DNA of 64,000 nucleotides from Pseudonocardia benzenivorans CB1190 (GTDB lineage: Bacteria > Actinomycetota > Actinomycetes > Mycobacteriales > Pseudonocardiaceae), in assembly GCF_000196675.2 (NCBI RefSeq), contig NC_015312.1, positions 3,410,001 through 3,474,000 on the forward strand. The letters are read 5' to 3'. Shown in pieces: positions 8,784-17,460 of this stretch. Each line of letters starts with the position of its first letter. The first letter of the stretch is position 1. Made by a program: the position numbers and the translations under genes. The notes under the pieces were generated by a model. That model searched no databases, was not told where the DNA came from, and saw nothing but the letters and a program-made list of their open reading frames with translations.

Positions 8784-9677
8784 ATGACCGGCCTGACCAT
8801 CGGGGAGCTCGCGCGCCGCTCGGGCGTGTCCGCCCGCACGATCCGCTTCTGGTCCGACGAGGGCGTGCTGCCCGAGACGGACCGCTCGGCAGCCGGCTAC
8901 CGGCGCTACGACGCGTCCGCGGTGGCCAGGCTGGACCTGGTCCGCACGTTGCGCGAGCTCGGCCTGGGCCTCGATGCCGTGCGTGCGGTGCTCGACCGCA
9001 CCCGCGGCGTCGACGAGGTCGCCGCCGCCCACGTCCGCGCGATCGACGACCGCATCCGCGCGTTACGGACCCAGCGTGCGATCTGCACGCTGCTCGCGCG
9101 CGGCGACCACACAGAGAGGGAGATGGCACTGATGAACGACCTGGCCACACTGTCCGCCGCGCAGCGGCAGCAGCTGATCGACGAGTTCGTGGACGCGACC
9201 TTCGCCGGCACGGATCCCGACGCGCCCGGATCGGGCATCGCGACCGCCATGCGCAGTCTGCCCGCCGAGCTGCCCGACGATCCGACGACCGAGCAGGTCG
9301 AGGCCTGGGTGCAGCTGGCCGAGCTCGTCGGCGACGAGTCCTTCCGTGCCCGGGTGCGCGAGATGGCCGTCGTCGGCTCGTCGCAGACCGTGCCCGAGGA
9401 CCCCGGGCCGGACGCGGCACTGGTGGTGGAGCACTGCGGCGCGGCGCTCGCCGCGGGCGTGGTGGCGGGCAGTGCGGCGGCCGAGGAGGTACTCGCCCGC
9501 GTCGGCGCGGGCGGGCTCGACCGGGCCGGGCGCCTCGCGCTCGCGGGCCGGCTCGAGACGTTCACCGACCGTCGGGTCGAGCGCTACTGGGTGCTGCTCG
9601 GTGTGCTCAACGGGTGGCCCGCCCGGCAGCCTGCCGCACCGGCGTTCGAGTGGCTCGCGGCCGCCCTGCGCGGCTGA
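8784..9677 (+). CDS. MerR-family transcriptional regulator
   Basis: A 297-residue regulator. Residues 4-72 are a MerR helix-turn-helix: LTIGELARRSGVSARTIRFW, DRSAAGYRRYDASAVARL and LRELGLGLDAVRAVL. A coiled-coil-like linker (VAAAHVRAIDDRIRALRTQRAICTLL) follows. The remaining roughly 180 residues form a helical domain with several acidic segments and no metal-binding Cys cluster, so this is a ligand- or stress-type MerR rather than a metal sensor. The ATG at 8784 sits 7 bases after the predicted -10, so no ribosome site is expected. The operator in its own promoter predicts autoactivation. No divergent or downstream partner is obvious; the next gene is more than 350 bases away. Confidence 0.88.
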   Translation: MTGLTIGELARRSGVSARTIRFWSDEGVLPETDRSAAGYRRYDASAVARLDLVRTLRELGLGLDAVRAVLDRTRGVDEVAAAHVRAIDDRIRALRTQRAICTLLARGDHTEREMALMNDLATLSAAQRQQLIDEFVDATFAGTDPDAPGSGIATAMRSLPAELPDDPTTEQVEAWVQLAELVGDESFRARVREMAVVGSSQTVPEDPGPDAALVVEHCGAALAAGVVAGSAAAEEVLARVGAGGLDRAGRLALAGRLETFTDRRVERYWVLLGVLNGWPARQPAAPAFEWLAAALRG

Positions 9678-9813
9678 CAGCCAGGGCGCCCCGCTCTGCG
9701 CGACGCGGCCGGCCGGGTCGCGGCGAGCCCGTCGTGGAACGCCGGCCGCGCAGGCCGCAGCGCGAACGGCACCTGCAGCAACCGCTGTGGGCGCTACCGG
9801 CCGTGTTCAGTTC

Positions 9814-9852
9814 GGATCCAATATTGACGGAAAAGTATCCGCTCGATACGAT
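9814..9852 (+). promoter_or_regulatory. Promoter of the ABC importer operon with shared 27-bp GNATCC element
   Basis: GGATCCAAT starts at 9814 and GTATCC ends at 9840, i.e. GGATCC-N15-GTATCC over 27 bases. TTGACG (9824-9829) and TACGAT (9847-9852) form a good -35/-10 pair with a 17-bp spacer; the second half-site falls inside the spacer, so a bound protein would block RNA polymerase. The same arrangement recurs at 16633, 27460, 38421 and 38545. The mRNA would have a leader of about 170 bases. The predicted regulator is the GntR/FCD protein encoded at 37.7-38.4 kb. Confidence 0.7.
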
Positions 9853-10032
9853 TCTGGCTACGTTGCAGGGACAAGTGTAACCAGCGAAGCGTCAGTGTCC
9901 CAGCCGGTCAGCACGCCCCACCTCAACGGACGAGTTGCTGCACGCTGTCCGGTTCTCCCGTACCGATCATCGGTGCGAATCCGGTCGCCGGCAGCCGCCG
10001 TCCGTGCCCCGAAGATGAGGAGAAGGACGGCA

Positions 10033-11145
10033 ATGAGGCTCTCTCCCCGAAAGCGCGGGTCCGCCGTCCTGGCGGCCCTCGCCACAGGAGTACTGCTGCT
10101 GGCCGCCGCCTGCGGGTCCGGCGGTGGCCAGGCCGAGACGGCCGGATCCGCGATCGACCCGAACGAGGGCGGCGGACCGGCATGGCAGTCCGTGGTCGAC
10201 GCCGCCCGTCAGGAGGGCCAGGTCGTCCTCTACAGCAACTCCGACGGCGTCAACCCTGCGTTCGAGGCCGCGTGGGCGAAGGCCTACCCCGACATCAAGC
10301 TCGTCGTCTCCAAGTACACCTCCGGCGAGCTCACGACCAAGCTCGACGCCGAGAAGGGGGGTGGCGTGGTCGGTGCGGACGTCATCACCGTCTCCACCAA
10401 GCCCTGGCTCGAGGCGAACCGCGGGGCGCTGGTCGCCTCCACCGGTCCGGCCCTGGAGAAGTACTGGAAGGGCAGCGAGCACGTCTACGCCGACGGCGCT
10501 TACGTCCTGGTCGCCGCGACCCCGCTGGGTGCCGGGATCAACACCGAACAGCTCGCGAAGCTCGGCAACCCCTCGGTGACGACCTACAAGGACCTGCTCC
10601 AGCCGCAGCTCAAGGGAGCGCTGGGGATCGTCCCGGGCACCGGTTCGCCCGCCGCCGAGCAGTGGTGGTACTTCGCCGCCAAGGAGATGGGCGGGGACGG
10701 CGCGGTCGCTCAGCTCGCCGGTCTCGAGCCCCGGCTGTACACCACGCCCTCCACGATCGCCACCGACATCGCCTCCGGTGAGGTCGCCGTCGGTGCCTAC
10801 AGCATCAAGGGCACGATCGAGGCGCTCGCGGCCAAGGGTGCGCCGGTCAAGTTCGTGACCCTCGACCCCGTCATCTCGACGCCGGTGACCGCGGCCGTGG
10901 TCGGCTGGGCCAAGCACCCGAACGCCGCCCAGGTGTTCCAGAACTGGCTGCTCTCGCCCGCCGGCCAGATCGCGCTCAACGGCAGCGGCTCGCTGCTCAC
11001 CCCCCTCGCCCTCGCCGACCTGGGCACCGTCCCGGCGACGATGCGCTCCATCCCGGACGGCGCGACGGTCGTCGACGGGGTGCTGAGCCCCGAGCAGAAG
11101 ACCTGGGTGACCGACCTCTGGAACGCGAAGATGCGGCTCGGCTGA
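10033..11145 (+). CDS. ABC transporter substrate-binding lipoprotein (Fe3+/polyamine-type class)
   Basis: A 370-residue extracellular receptor. The N-terminus is a lipoprotein signal: basic MRLSPRKR, hydrophobic core, and lipobox LAAAC with the lipidated Cys at 27. The mature part looks like a periplasmic-binding-protein-II receptor of the iron/putrescine/thiamine cluster: VVLYSNSDGVNPAFEAAWAKAYPDI near the start, DVITVSTKPWLEANRGALV, and the C-terminal HPNAAQVFQNWLLSPAGQ motif. Receptors of this group bind metal chelates, polyamines, sulfonates or small organic anions; the ligand here is unknown. The ATG at 10033 follows AGGAGAAGG. It heads an operon with permease, ATPase and a CoA-transferase, so I infer uptake of a catabolic carboxylate or related compound. 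Confidence 0.88.
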   Translation: MRLSPRKRGSAVLAALATGVLLLAAACGSGGGQAETAGSAIDPNEGGGPAWQSVVDAARQEGQVVLYSNSDGVNPAFEAAWAKAYPDIKLVVSKYTSGELTTKLDAEKGGGVVGADVITVSTKPWLEANRGALVASTGPALEKYWKGSEHVYADGAYVLVAATPLGAGINTEQLAKLGNPSVTTYKDLLQPQLKGALGIVPGTGSPAAEQWWYFAAKEMGGDGAVAQLAGLEPRLYTTPSTIATDIASGEVAVGAYSIKGTIEALAAKGAPVKFVTLDPVISTPVTAAVVGWAKHPNAAQVFQNWLLSPAGQIALNGSGSLLTPLALADLGTVPATMRSIPDGATVVDGVLSPEQKTWVTDLWNAKMRLG

Positions 11146-11147
11146 GC

Positions 11148-11196
11148 GGACCCGGCGGGCCGCGGACGGACGCGTCCGCGCGCGGCCCGCCGGTCC
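11148..11196 (+). terminator. Intercistronic stem-loop after the receptor gene
   Basis: GGACC (11148-11152) plus GGCGGGCCGCG (11154-11164) pair with CGCGGCCCGCC-GGTCC (11181-11196), a 16-bp stem with one bulged C; the loop has its own CGGACG/CGTCCG pairing. Hairpins between receptor and permease genes commonly stabilise the receptor mRNA or partly stop transcription, giving excess receptor. It also argues that translation of the permease begins downstream, at 11230. Confidence 0.6.
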
Positions 11197-11229
11197 GTGT
11201 CCGTGCAACCGCGAGTGAGGACTCCAGAC

Positions 11230-12945
11230 GTGACGCTGACGCAGGAACGGAACGCCGCGACGGGGCCGGCGCAGACGCCGGCCGGGTCCCGGGCGAAACC
11301 CGCAGGCCGACGATGGGCGCTGCTCGCGCTCCTCATGGCCGCGTTGATCCTCTGGCCCCTGATCAAGCTCGAGGCACGGGTCGCCGAGGACCTGTCCGGG
11401 GCGGTGGACCGGCTGCTCGGCTACCGCGATCTCGGGCGCGTCTATCTGAACACGGTGATCATCGCGGTCGGCTCGACGATCGTCGCGGTGGTGGCCGGGA
11501 CCGGTCTCGCGTGGTGCATCACGCGAGTGCCGCCGCGGTGGTACAAGGTGATGTCGGTACTGCCGGTCGTGCCACTGCTGATGCCCTCGGTCGCGAGCGT
11601 CCAGGGCTGGTCCTACCTGCTGTCGCCGCGAACCGGGATCATCAACCAGTACCTGCGGGAGTGGGGCGTCGGCTCGGGGGACAGCGGGCCGCTGGACGTG
11701 TACTCCATGACCGGCATCATCCTGATGGCCGGGACGATCCTGACCTCGTTCGTGTTCATGTTCGTCAGCGCGAGCCTGCGGCAGCGCGGTGCCGAGCTCG
11801 AGGCCGCGGCCGCGGCATGCGGCGCGTCCCCGTGGCGGACGTTCCGCACGGTCACCCTCCCGATGATGCGGCCCGCGCTCGTGTACTCCACCGCGATCGT
11901 GCTGTTGCTGGCGCTCGGGCAGTTCACCGTCCCGCTTCTGCTGGGCACCCCGGACCGCATCGACGTCGTCAGCACGGCCGTCTACAAGGTCTCCGCCGAC
12001 TACCCGGTCGACTACGCCCTCGGCGGAGCGCTCGCGTTCCCGCTGCTCGTCATCGGGCTGGGCGTGATCCTGATCCAACGCCGCGCGCTGCGTGACGAAC
12101 GGCGCTACGTGTCCGTCTCGGCCCGCACCCGCCAGGTCGGGCTGAAGACCTCGGGCTGGGCCCTCGTCCCGATCGTCACCTACCTCGTCGTCGCGGTCGT
12201 CCTGCCGCTCGTCGCGCTCGTCTCCGTCTCCCTGTCGCCGTTCTGGTCGGGCCGGATCACCCCGTCGACGTTCACACTGGACAACTGGGCGGCGGTGTGG
12301 GGCAACCAGAACACGGTCGACGCGATTACGACGACGCTCACCGCGCTGCTGCTGACGCTGGTGGCGGTCCTGCCGCTGAGCTACCTCGTCTCGGTCGCGC
12401 TGCTGCGGCGCACCCGGGTGCCCGGCGTGATCCGGCTGCCCATCGACGTCCTCGCCAGCATCGCGCTCTGCATGCCGGTGTCCCTGCTCGGCTTCGCGTT
12501 CCTCTTCACCTACTCCGAGCCGCCGTTCACCCTGTACGGCACCACCGCGATGGTCGTCGTCGCCTACGTGACCCTGACGATTCCCTTCGCGATCCGGCCG
12601 CAGCTCTCCGCCCTCACGGCGATCGGGCCCGAGTACTCCGAGGCCTCGCGGGTCTCCGGGGCCGGCTCGCTGAGCACGGCATGGCGCATCACCTTCCCGC
12701 TGATCCGCAGCGGGCTGGGAGTGTCCGCCGCGCTGATCACGATCATCGTCGCGCACGAGTTCACCGTGTCCCTCATGGTGACCTCCCCGACGCGGCGGGT
12801 CATCGGCTCGCTGCTCTACGACGAGACCGTCAGTGGCACAGCGCCGAACGTGGCGGTCCTGTCACTGCTCATGCTCGCGGTGACGCTGGTCGGCATCGGC
12901 ATCTCATGGCTCATCGCCGGCGGCAACACCGTCGACAAGATCTGA
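11230..12945 (+). CDS. ABC transporter permease, fused double-permease (FbpB-type)
   Basis: A 571-residue inner-membrane protein with two tandem binding-protein-dependent permease domains, each about 270 residues. The first has the coupling-helix motif EAAAAACGASPWRTFRTVTLPMM; the second has EASRVSGAGSLSTAWRITFPLI. About twelve hydrophobic segments are visible. A single chain carrying both permease halves is usual for iron(III)-type importers, matching the receptor class. The GTG at 11230 has GAGGAC upstream; an in-frame GTG at 11197 lies in the foot of the intercistronic hairpin and lacks a ribosome site. The N-terminal 35 residues are polar. A large hairpin follows the stop before the ATPase gene. 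Confidence 0.9.
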   Translation: MTLTQERNAATGPAQTPAGSRAKPAGRRWALLALLMAALILWPLIKLEARVAEDLSGAVDRLLGYRDLGRVYLNTVIIAVGSTIVAVVAGTGLAWCITRVPPRWYKVMSVLPVVPLLMPSVASVQGWSYLLSPRTGIINQYLREWGVGSGDSGPLDVYSMTGIILMAGTILTSFVFMFVSASLRQRGAELEAAAAACGASPWRTFRTVTLPMMRPALVYSTAIVLLLALGQFTVPLLLGTPDRIDVVSTAVYKVSADYPVDYALGGALAFPLLVIGLGVILIQRRALRDERRYVSVSARTRQVGLKTSGWALVPIVTYLVVAVVLPLVALVSVSLSPFWSGRITPSTFTLDNWAAVWGNQNTVDAITTTLTALLLTLVAVLPLSYLVSVALLRRTRVPGVIRLPIDVLASIALCMPVSLLGFAFLFTYSEPPFTLYGTTAMVVVAYVTLTIPFAIRPQLSALTAIGPEYSEASRVSGAGSLSTAWRITFPLIRSGLGVSAALITIIVAHEFTVSLMVTSPTRRVIGSLLYDETVSGTAPNVAVLSLLMLAVTLVGIGISWLIAGGNTVDKI

Positions 12946-12996
12946 ACCCCTGTGAGTGGCGATGGTCGCCAGGCGACTGTCCCCACTCACAGGGGT
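12946..12996 (+). repeat. Large compound hairpin between permease and ATPase genes
   Basis: Starting at the base after the stop, ACCCCTGTGAGTGG (12946-12959) pairs perfectly with CCACTCACAGGGGT (12983-12996), a 14-bp stem. The 23-base loop contains a second pairing, GTCGCC (12965-12970) with GGCGAC (12972-12977). Its symmetry and self-contained form suggest either an mRNA processing/attenuation element or a mobile palindromic repeat that landed in the operon. There is no T-tract. Confidence 0.7.
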
Positions 12997-13019
12997 CCCT
13001 CACACTCCTGGAGCACCGA

Positions 13020-14162
13020 GTGAGCGAAGTACGGATCGACGGGCTGATGAAGACGTTCGGCTCCGCCGGGGTGCGGGCCGTGGACGACCTGAGTCTCACC
13101 GTCGCGGAGGGTCAGCTGGTGGTGTTGCTCGGGCCGAGCGGCTGCGGCAAGACCACCCTCCTGCGCTGCGTGGCCGGTCTGGAGACACCGGACGGCGGCA
13201 CGATCGAGATCGGCGGCCGGCTGATGTTCGGGCGCGACGGGCGCATCCAGGTGCCCACCCACAAGCGGGACATCGGCATGGTCTTCCAGAACTACGCGCT
13301 CTGGCCGCACATGACCGTCGAGCAGAACGTCGCCTACCCGTTGCGGGTCCGGGGCATCGCGCGCCAGGAGCGCAGCCGGCAGGCACGTGAGGCGCTCGCG
13401 CTGGTCGAGTGCGAGATGCTGGCCGAACGTCTCCCGTCCGCGATCAGCGGCGGGCAGCAGCAGCGCGTCGCGCTCGCCCGCGCGCTCGTGGCCCGCCCGG
13501 GGCTCATGCTGTTCGACGAGCCACTGTCCAACCTCGACTACCGCCTGCGCGCGCAGCTGCGCCACCAGCTGCGCGACCTGCACCGCACGCTCGGGTTCAC
13601 CGGGCTCTACGTCACCCACGACCAGACCGAGGCCATGCAGCTGGGCACCGTCGTCGCCGTCCTCAAGGAGGGCAAGGTGGAGCAGCTGGCCGATCCGGCG
13701 AGCCTGTTCTCCCGGCCCGCGAGCGCCTACGTCGCCCGGTTCCTCGGCATCGGCAACCGGCTGGAACTGGTCCGGGACCCGGATGCGCGCTGGGTGGTCG
13801 GCGGCGGCGACGTCCGCCTCGACCTGCCCGCCGCCGGTGAGCTGCCGGGCACCCGGTTCGATCTCTACCTGCGTGCGACCGAGGTGGGCCTCGCCGCACC
13901 CGGTGCCGGCCCCGCGGATCCCGACGTCGGACGGCTCCCGGGCGTCGTCACCGACGTCGTGTACAGCGGGGACAGCAGCGACTGGATCGTGCAGGTCGGG
14001 GACAGCCGGATCGTTGCCTCCGGCAAGGCACGCGCCTGGCCGTTCGGTCCCGAGGACCGGGTCGAGGTCGTGTTCCGGCACTCGTCGGCCCTGCTCTACG
14101 AGCAGGACGAGGCGGGGCGGCTGGTGGAGTCGTACGGCGTCCGCACGTCGCTGGTGCCCTGA
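13020..14162 (+). CDS. ABC transporter ATP-binding protein (FbpC/PotA-type)
   Basis: A 380-residue ATPase that powers the importer. Walker A GPSGCGKTT at 38-46, Q-loop in VFQNYALWPHM near 90, signature SGGQQQR at 143-149, Walker B LMLFDEP near 161-167 with the D-loop SNLD, and the switch histidine in YVTHDQTEAM. The last roughly 130 residues form the C-terminal TOBE/OB-fold region found in the PotA/FbpC/MalK group. The start is the GTG at 13020, 23 bases after the large intercistronic hairpin; a much longer open frame upstream overlaps the permease and is not used. It is followed 2 bases later by a CaiB-family gene, so transport and CoA activation are likely co-expressed. Confidence 0.93.
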   Translation: MSEVRIDGLMKTFGSAGVRAVDDLSLTVAEGQLVVLLGPSGCGKTTLLRCVAGLETPDGGTIEIGGRLMFGRDGRIQVPTHKRDIGMVFQNYALWPHMTVEQNVAYPLRVRGIARQERSRQAREALALVECEMLAERLPSAISGGQQQRVALARALVARPGLMLFDEPLSNLDYRLRAQLRHQLRDLHRTLGFTGLYVTHDQTEAMQLGTVVAVLKEGKVEQLADPASLFSRPASAYVARFLGIGNRLELVRDPDARWVVGGGDVRLDLPAAGELPGTRFDLYLRATEVGLAAPGAGPADPDVGRLPGVVTDVVYSGDSSDWIVQVGDSRIVASGKARAWPFGPEDRVEVVFRHSSALLYEQDEAGRLVESYGVRTSLVP

Positions 14163-14164
14163 CC

Positions 14165-15355
14165 GTGGTGGCCGGTCCGCTCGCCGGTGTCCGGGTGCTC
14201 GACTTCTCCTGGATCGGTGTCGGCTGCATCACCACGTGGCTGCTCGCCGAGCTGGGGGCCGAGGTCTGGAAGGTCGAGCCGGTGGACGGCAGCGACAACG
14301 CCCGGACCATGGAGCCGCTGGTGCGCGGGGTCGGCGTCAACCACCTCGTGTTCGACCGTGGCAAGAAGAGCTTCCCGGTGGACGTCCGTCGGCCGGAGGG
14401 CCGGGAGGCCTACCTCGCCGTGGCCTCCGTGGTGGACGTCGTGGTCGAGGGCATGCGACCCGGGGTGGCCGATCGGCTCGGCGTGGGCGCCGAGGCACTG
14501 CGTGAGCGCAATCCCGCACTGAGCTACGTCACGCTGCCCGGCTACGGCTCGGGCGGGCCGTTGTCCGCCACCGCCGGCCACGATCTGAACTACGCCGCGA
14601 TGGCCGGGGTGCTGTCGATGGCTCGCCAGGATCGACCGGCCCCGGCGCCGGTGCAGGTCGCGGACTGGGTGGCGGCGAGCCTGGCCGCGCTCGCCGCGGT
14701 GAGCGGGGTGCACCAGGCGGGCCGGACGCGGACGGGGCTCGTCGCCGAGTCCTCGCTGTTCGACGGCGCGATGTTCGCGCTGGTCGTCGCCCAGGCGCAG
14801 GCCCTCATGCTCGGCCTCGACGTCGGCCCCCGGACCAGCATGCTCAACGGCGAGCTCGCCTGCTACGCCGTGTACACCTGCGCCGACGGTGAGCTGCTCG
14901 CGGTGGCCGCGCTCGAGGAGCGCTTCTGGCGGCGGTTCTGCGCGCTCACCGGGATCGACGACGAGGGCGCGCAGTACGACCGCTCCCGTCAGGACCGGTT
15001 GCGCGGCGTCGTCGCCGGTGTGCTCGCGACCCGGCCGCGGGCGGAGTGGCTCGCACTCTTCGCGGACCAGGACGTCTGCGTGTCACCGGTACTCACCGTG
15101 GCACAGGGCCTGCAGCTGCCGCATGTGCGGGAGCGTGCGGGGGTGGTGCCGATGCGGCACCCGGACGGCTCGGTCGTGGACGCCCCTGCGGCACCCTTGC
15201 GCGTCGGGCCGCCCGGCGCCGCGCGGCCCACCGCCACAGCCGTCGCGCGCACACCTGCGCTGGGCGAGGGCGCCCGCGAGCTGCTCGGCCTCAGCGGCCG
15301 TTCGTCCGCCGAGATCGACCGGCTGCACGGGGCGGGTGTGGTGTTCGCCCCGTGA
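14165..15355 (+). CDS. CaiB/BaiF-family CoA-transferase
   Basis: A 396-residue class III CoA-transferase, which moves CoA between carboxylic acids without ATP. Visible family features: LAGVRVLDFSWIGVG at the start, LLAELGAEVWKVEP, RGKKSFPVDVRRPEGREAY, and VVVEGMRPGVADRLGVG. The catalytic Asp of the family is expected in GHDLNYAAMAGVLSM near residue 140, where it is present. The start is a GTG only 2 bases after the ATPase stop, with no strong ribosome site, so translation is probably coupled. As last gene of the importer operon it probably activates the imported acid. It converges with a second CaiB gene on the other strand. Confidence 0.9.
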   Translation: MVAGPLAGVRVLDFSWIGVGCITTWLLAELGAEVWKVEPVDGSDNARTMEPLVRGVGVNHLVFDRGKKSFPVDVRRPEGREAYLAVASVVDVVVEGMRPGVADRLGVGAEALRERNPALSYVTLPGYGSGGPLSATAGHDLNYAAMAGVLSMARQDRPAPAPVQVADWVAASLAALAAVSGVHQAGRTRTGLVAESSLFDGAMFALVVAQAQALMLGLDVGPRTSMLNGELACYAVYTCADGELLAVAALEERFWRRFCALTGIDDEGAQYDRSRQDRLRGVVAGVLATRPRAEWLALFADQDVCVSPVLTVAQGLQLPHVRERAGVVPMRHPDGSVVDAPAAPLRVGPPGAARPTATAVARTPALGEGARELLGLSGRSSAEIDRLHGAGVVFAP

Positions 15356-15366
15356 GCCCCGGCCGC

Positions 15367-16590
15367 CTACTCGGCGGTGGCGGTCGCGGGCGCGAAGGAG
15401 GTGACGACCCCGGCCGCCAGCAGCTCGTCGACCTCCGCCGGGGAGAACCCGTACTCGGCGAGCACGTCCGCGGTGTCGGCACCGGCCAGCGGCGACACCG
15501 ATCGCCGGGAGCCGTCGCGGATCGGGAGCGGGCCGGGGAGGCCCGGGATCGGCACGGGACGGTCGATGCCCGGCTGGGTCAGGTGCTCGAAGAGCCCGAG
15601 CTGCTCCACGTGCGGCTCCCGCAGGAAGCCCACCGAGTCGTTGACCGGCGCGCACATGATCCGGTGGGCGTTGAACCGTTCCACCCAGTCCGCGGTGGAC
15701 CCCGCGAGCAGCAGCTCGGCCACCAGGGCGCGCAGCTCCGCCGACGCGCCGGTGTGCGGCTCGGGGGCCCGCAGGGCCCCGTAGGGGCGGAAGCGGTCGG
15801 CCAGCAGGCGCTCGTCGTCCCCGAGGACGGCGCGCACGCGTGCCCACTCGGTCTCGTTCATGGCCGCGAGGAAGATCTCGCCGTCGGCCGTGCGGTAGTT
15901 GCCGTAGATCGTCGGCTGGGGAGCGAGCCGCCCGTCGTGGAGCAGCCGTTCGTGCAGCGCGTGCAGGTCCAGCCAGGCCGCGGCCTGCAGCAGGTGCAGG
16001 TCGAGGTAGGTGCCCTTGCCGTGGACCCGCTTGCCGTACAACGCCGCCGAGAGGGCCGAGAAGGTGAACAGCGCCGCAGTCAGGTCCACCGGGATCGTGA
16101 TCAGCCGGTGCGGGCCGTCGAGGAAGGTCCCGTGCTCGGTCATGAGTCCGGAGTAGGCCTGCAGGACGGGATCCATCGCGGGCCGGTGGGCGTGCGGGCC
16201 GGACTGGCCGAAACCGGAGACGGAGGCGTAGACGATCTCCGGGTTCAGCGCCGTGACGTCGTCGTAGGAGAAGCCGAGCCGGCCGACGACCCCTGGACGG
16301 AAGGACTCGACGAACACCGAGGCGCCGGTGACGAGCCGGCGCAGGATCTCCGCGCCGCGCGCCGACTTGAGGTCGACGCAGATGCTGCGCTTGCCCATGT
16401 TGCCCGAGACCGTGACCCCGGTGTTGCCGCCCGGAACCTGCGCGGGGGCACGCAGCCAGTCCCCGCCCGGCGGTTCCACCTTGATGACGGTGGCGCCGTA
16501 CTGGGCGAGCATCATCGTGGCGAGGGGGCCGGCGATGCCCTGGCTCAGATCGACGACCACCAGCTCGGCGAACGGCAGGTCTTGAGGCAT
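15367..16590 (-). CDS. CaiB/BaiF-family CoA-transferase
   Basis: A 407-residue class III CoA-transferase. Features: VVVDLSQGIAGPLATMMLAQYGATVIKVEPPGGDWLR, a GKRSICVDLKSARG segment, VFVESFRPGVVGRLG, and HAHRPAMDPVLQAYSGLM with the predicted catalytic Asp near 160. It is distinct in sequence from its convergent neighbour, so the two are not a recent duplication. Its promoter, divergent from nothing but facing the IclR gene's 3' end, carries the shared 27-bp GNATCC element, which places it in the same predicted regulon as the importer. The start ATG at 16590 is 75 bases before the IclR stop. Substrate is unknown. Confidence 0.9.
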   Translation of the reverse strand: MPQDLPFAELVVVDLSQGIAGPLATMMLAQYGATVIKVEPPGGDWLRAPAQVPGGNTGVTVSGNMGKRSICVDLKSARGAEILRRLVTGASVFVESFRPGVVGRLGFSYDDVTALNPEIVYASVSGFGQSGPHAHRPAMDPVLQAYSGLMTEHGTFLDGPHRLITIPVDLTAALFTFSALSAALYGKRVHGKGTYLDLHLLQAAAWLDLHALHERLLHDGRLAPQPTIYGNYRTADGEIFLAAMNETEWARVRAVLGDDERLLADRFRPYGALRAPEPHTGASAELRALVAELLLAGSTADWVERFNAHRIMCAPVNDSVGFLREPHVEQLGLFEHLTQPGIDRPVPIPGLPGPLPIRDGSRRSVSPLAGADTADVLAEYGFSPAEVDELLAAGVVTSFAPATATAE

Positions 16591-16619
16591 GTGGTCTCCC
16601 GGAGGTCGCGGTGTACTCC

Positions 16620-16659
16620 AGGCTACACGATGGGATCCGATATCGTAATTATTGGATTC
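16620..16659 (-). promoter_or_regulatory. Promoter of the 15.4-16.6 kb CaiB gene with shared 27-bp element
   Basis: On the minus strand GAATCCAAT begins at 16659 and GGATCC ends at 16633, i.e. GAATCC-N15-GGATCC over 27 bases. TTACGA (16648-16643) and TAGCCT (16625-16620) make a -35/-10 pair with a 17-bp spacer containing the second half-site. Geometry is the same as at 9814, 27460 and 38545. Confidence 0.65.
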
Positions 16660-16665
16660 AGAACG

Positions 16666-17442
16666 TCAGATGTGAGCGTTGAGCCGAGTGGCCACGTCGG
16701 TCATCACCGTGTGCACGGCCTGCTCGGCGGGGCCGTCCACGGACTGCGAGAAGCCGAGGGCGACCACCACGCCCTCCAGCTGTCCCCGCGGGTCCAGGGC
16801 GGCGCATGAGGAGGTGAACACGCCGGGGATGTACTCGTCCCGGGTCACCAGCACGCTGCGTGACCCGAGGGCGGCGCAGTCGCGCAGGTAGGCCTCCCGG
16901 TCCGTGGGGGTGCGGTCGGTCACCGCCGGCAGGGCGGCCGGGACCAGCGCCTCCCGCTCCGCCGGTGTGCTGAAGGCGACCCACCACCGGCCGAAGGAGA
17001 CCTCGAACATCGGGAACCGGTTGCCGACGGAGATGTGCACCGTGCTCGGCCCGGCGCCGTGCTGCTCGGCCACGTACATCAGCCGGTCCGCCGACACCCG
17101 CTGGACGAGCGCCGCGGTCAGGCCGGTCCGCTCGCTGATCTCGGTCAGGAACGGGCGCGTTCTGGTGAAGGAGTCCAGACCCTCGGCGGCGCGTGACCCG
17201 AGGACGGCGGTGAAGAACCCGAGCTGGTAGCGGCGCGTCTCCGCGTCGTGGTGGACGAGCGAGTGCGCCTGCAACGTCCGCAGGATCCGCAGCACCGTGC
17301 TCTTCGGCAGCTCCAGCGCGGCTGCGATCTCGGACAGTGTGCTGGTCCGGGTGCGGTAGCGGCTGAGCAGCTCGAGGATTCGCGCGGCCGAGTCGACGGC
17401 GGGCGAGCCTTGACGCCCGTCCGGAGACGTTTCTACAGTCAC
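16666..17442 (-). CDS. IclR-family transcriptional regulator
   Basis: A 258-residue regulator. The N-terminal winged helix is clear: AVDSAARILELLSRY, LSEIAAALELPKSTVLRILRTL and RYQLGFF. The C-terminal effector domain has the IclR-type TGLTAALVQRVSADRLMYVAE and the closing GVVVALGFS. IclR proteins typically control operons for degrading aromatic or organic acids and bind a small acid as effector. It is divergent from the thiolase operon at 17.5 kb, 54 bases apart, with a palindrome (17461-17478) in the gap. That arrangement predicts control of the thiolase/CaiB/hydratase operon and of itself. The gene before it on this strand is unrelated. Confidence 0.9.
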   Translation of the reverse strand: MTVETSPDGRQGSPAVDSAARILELLSRYRTRTSTLSEIAAALELPKSTVLRILRTLQAHSLVHHDAETRRYQLGFFTAVLGSRAAEGLDSFTRTRPFLTEISERTGLTAALVQRVSADRLMYVAEQHGAGPSTVHISVGNRFPMFEVSFGRWWVAFSTPAEREALVPAALPAVTDRTPTDREAYLRDCAALGSRSVLVTRDEYIPGVFTSSCAALDPRGQLEGVVVALGFSQSVDGPAEQAVHTVMTDVATRLNAHI

Positions 17443-17460
17443 GTTGCAAATTTAGCACTG

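Noticed and set aside
11197..11229. GTG at 11197 as permease start
   Set aside because: It overlaps the foot of the intercistronic hairpin and has no ribosome site; GTG 11230 has GAGGAC.
9967..12756. 929-codon minus-strand frame
   Set aside because: Antisense to the ABC receptor and permease; composition dominated by Arg, Asp, Gly and Gln with no domain.
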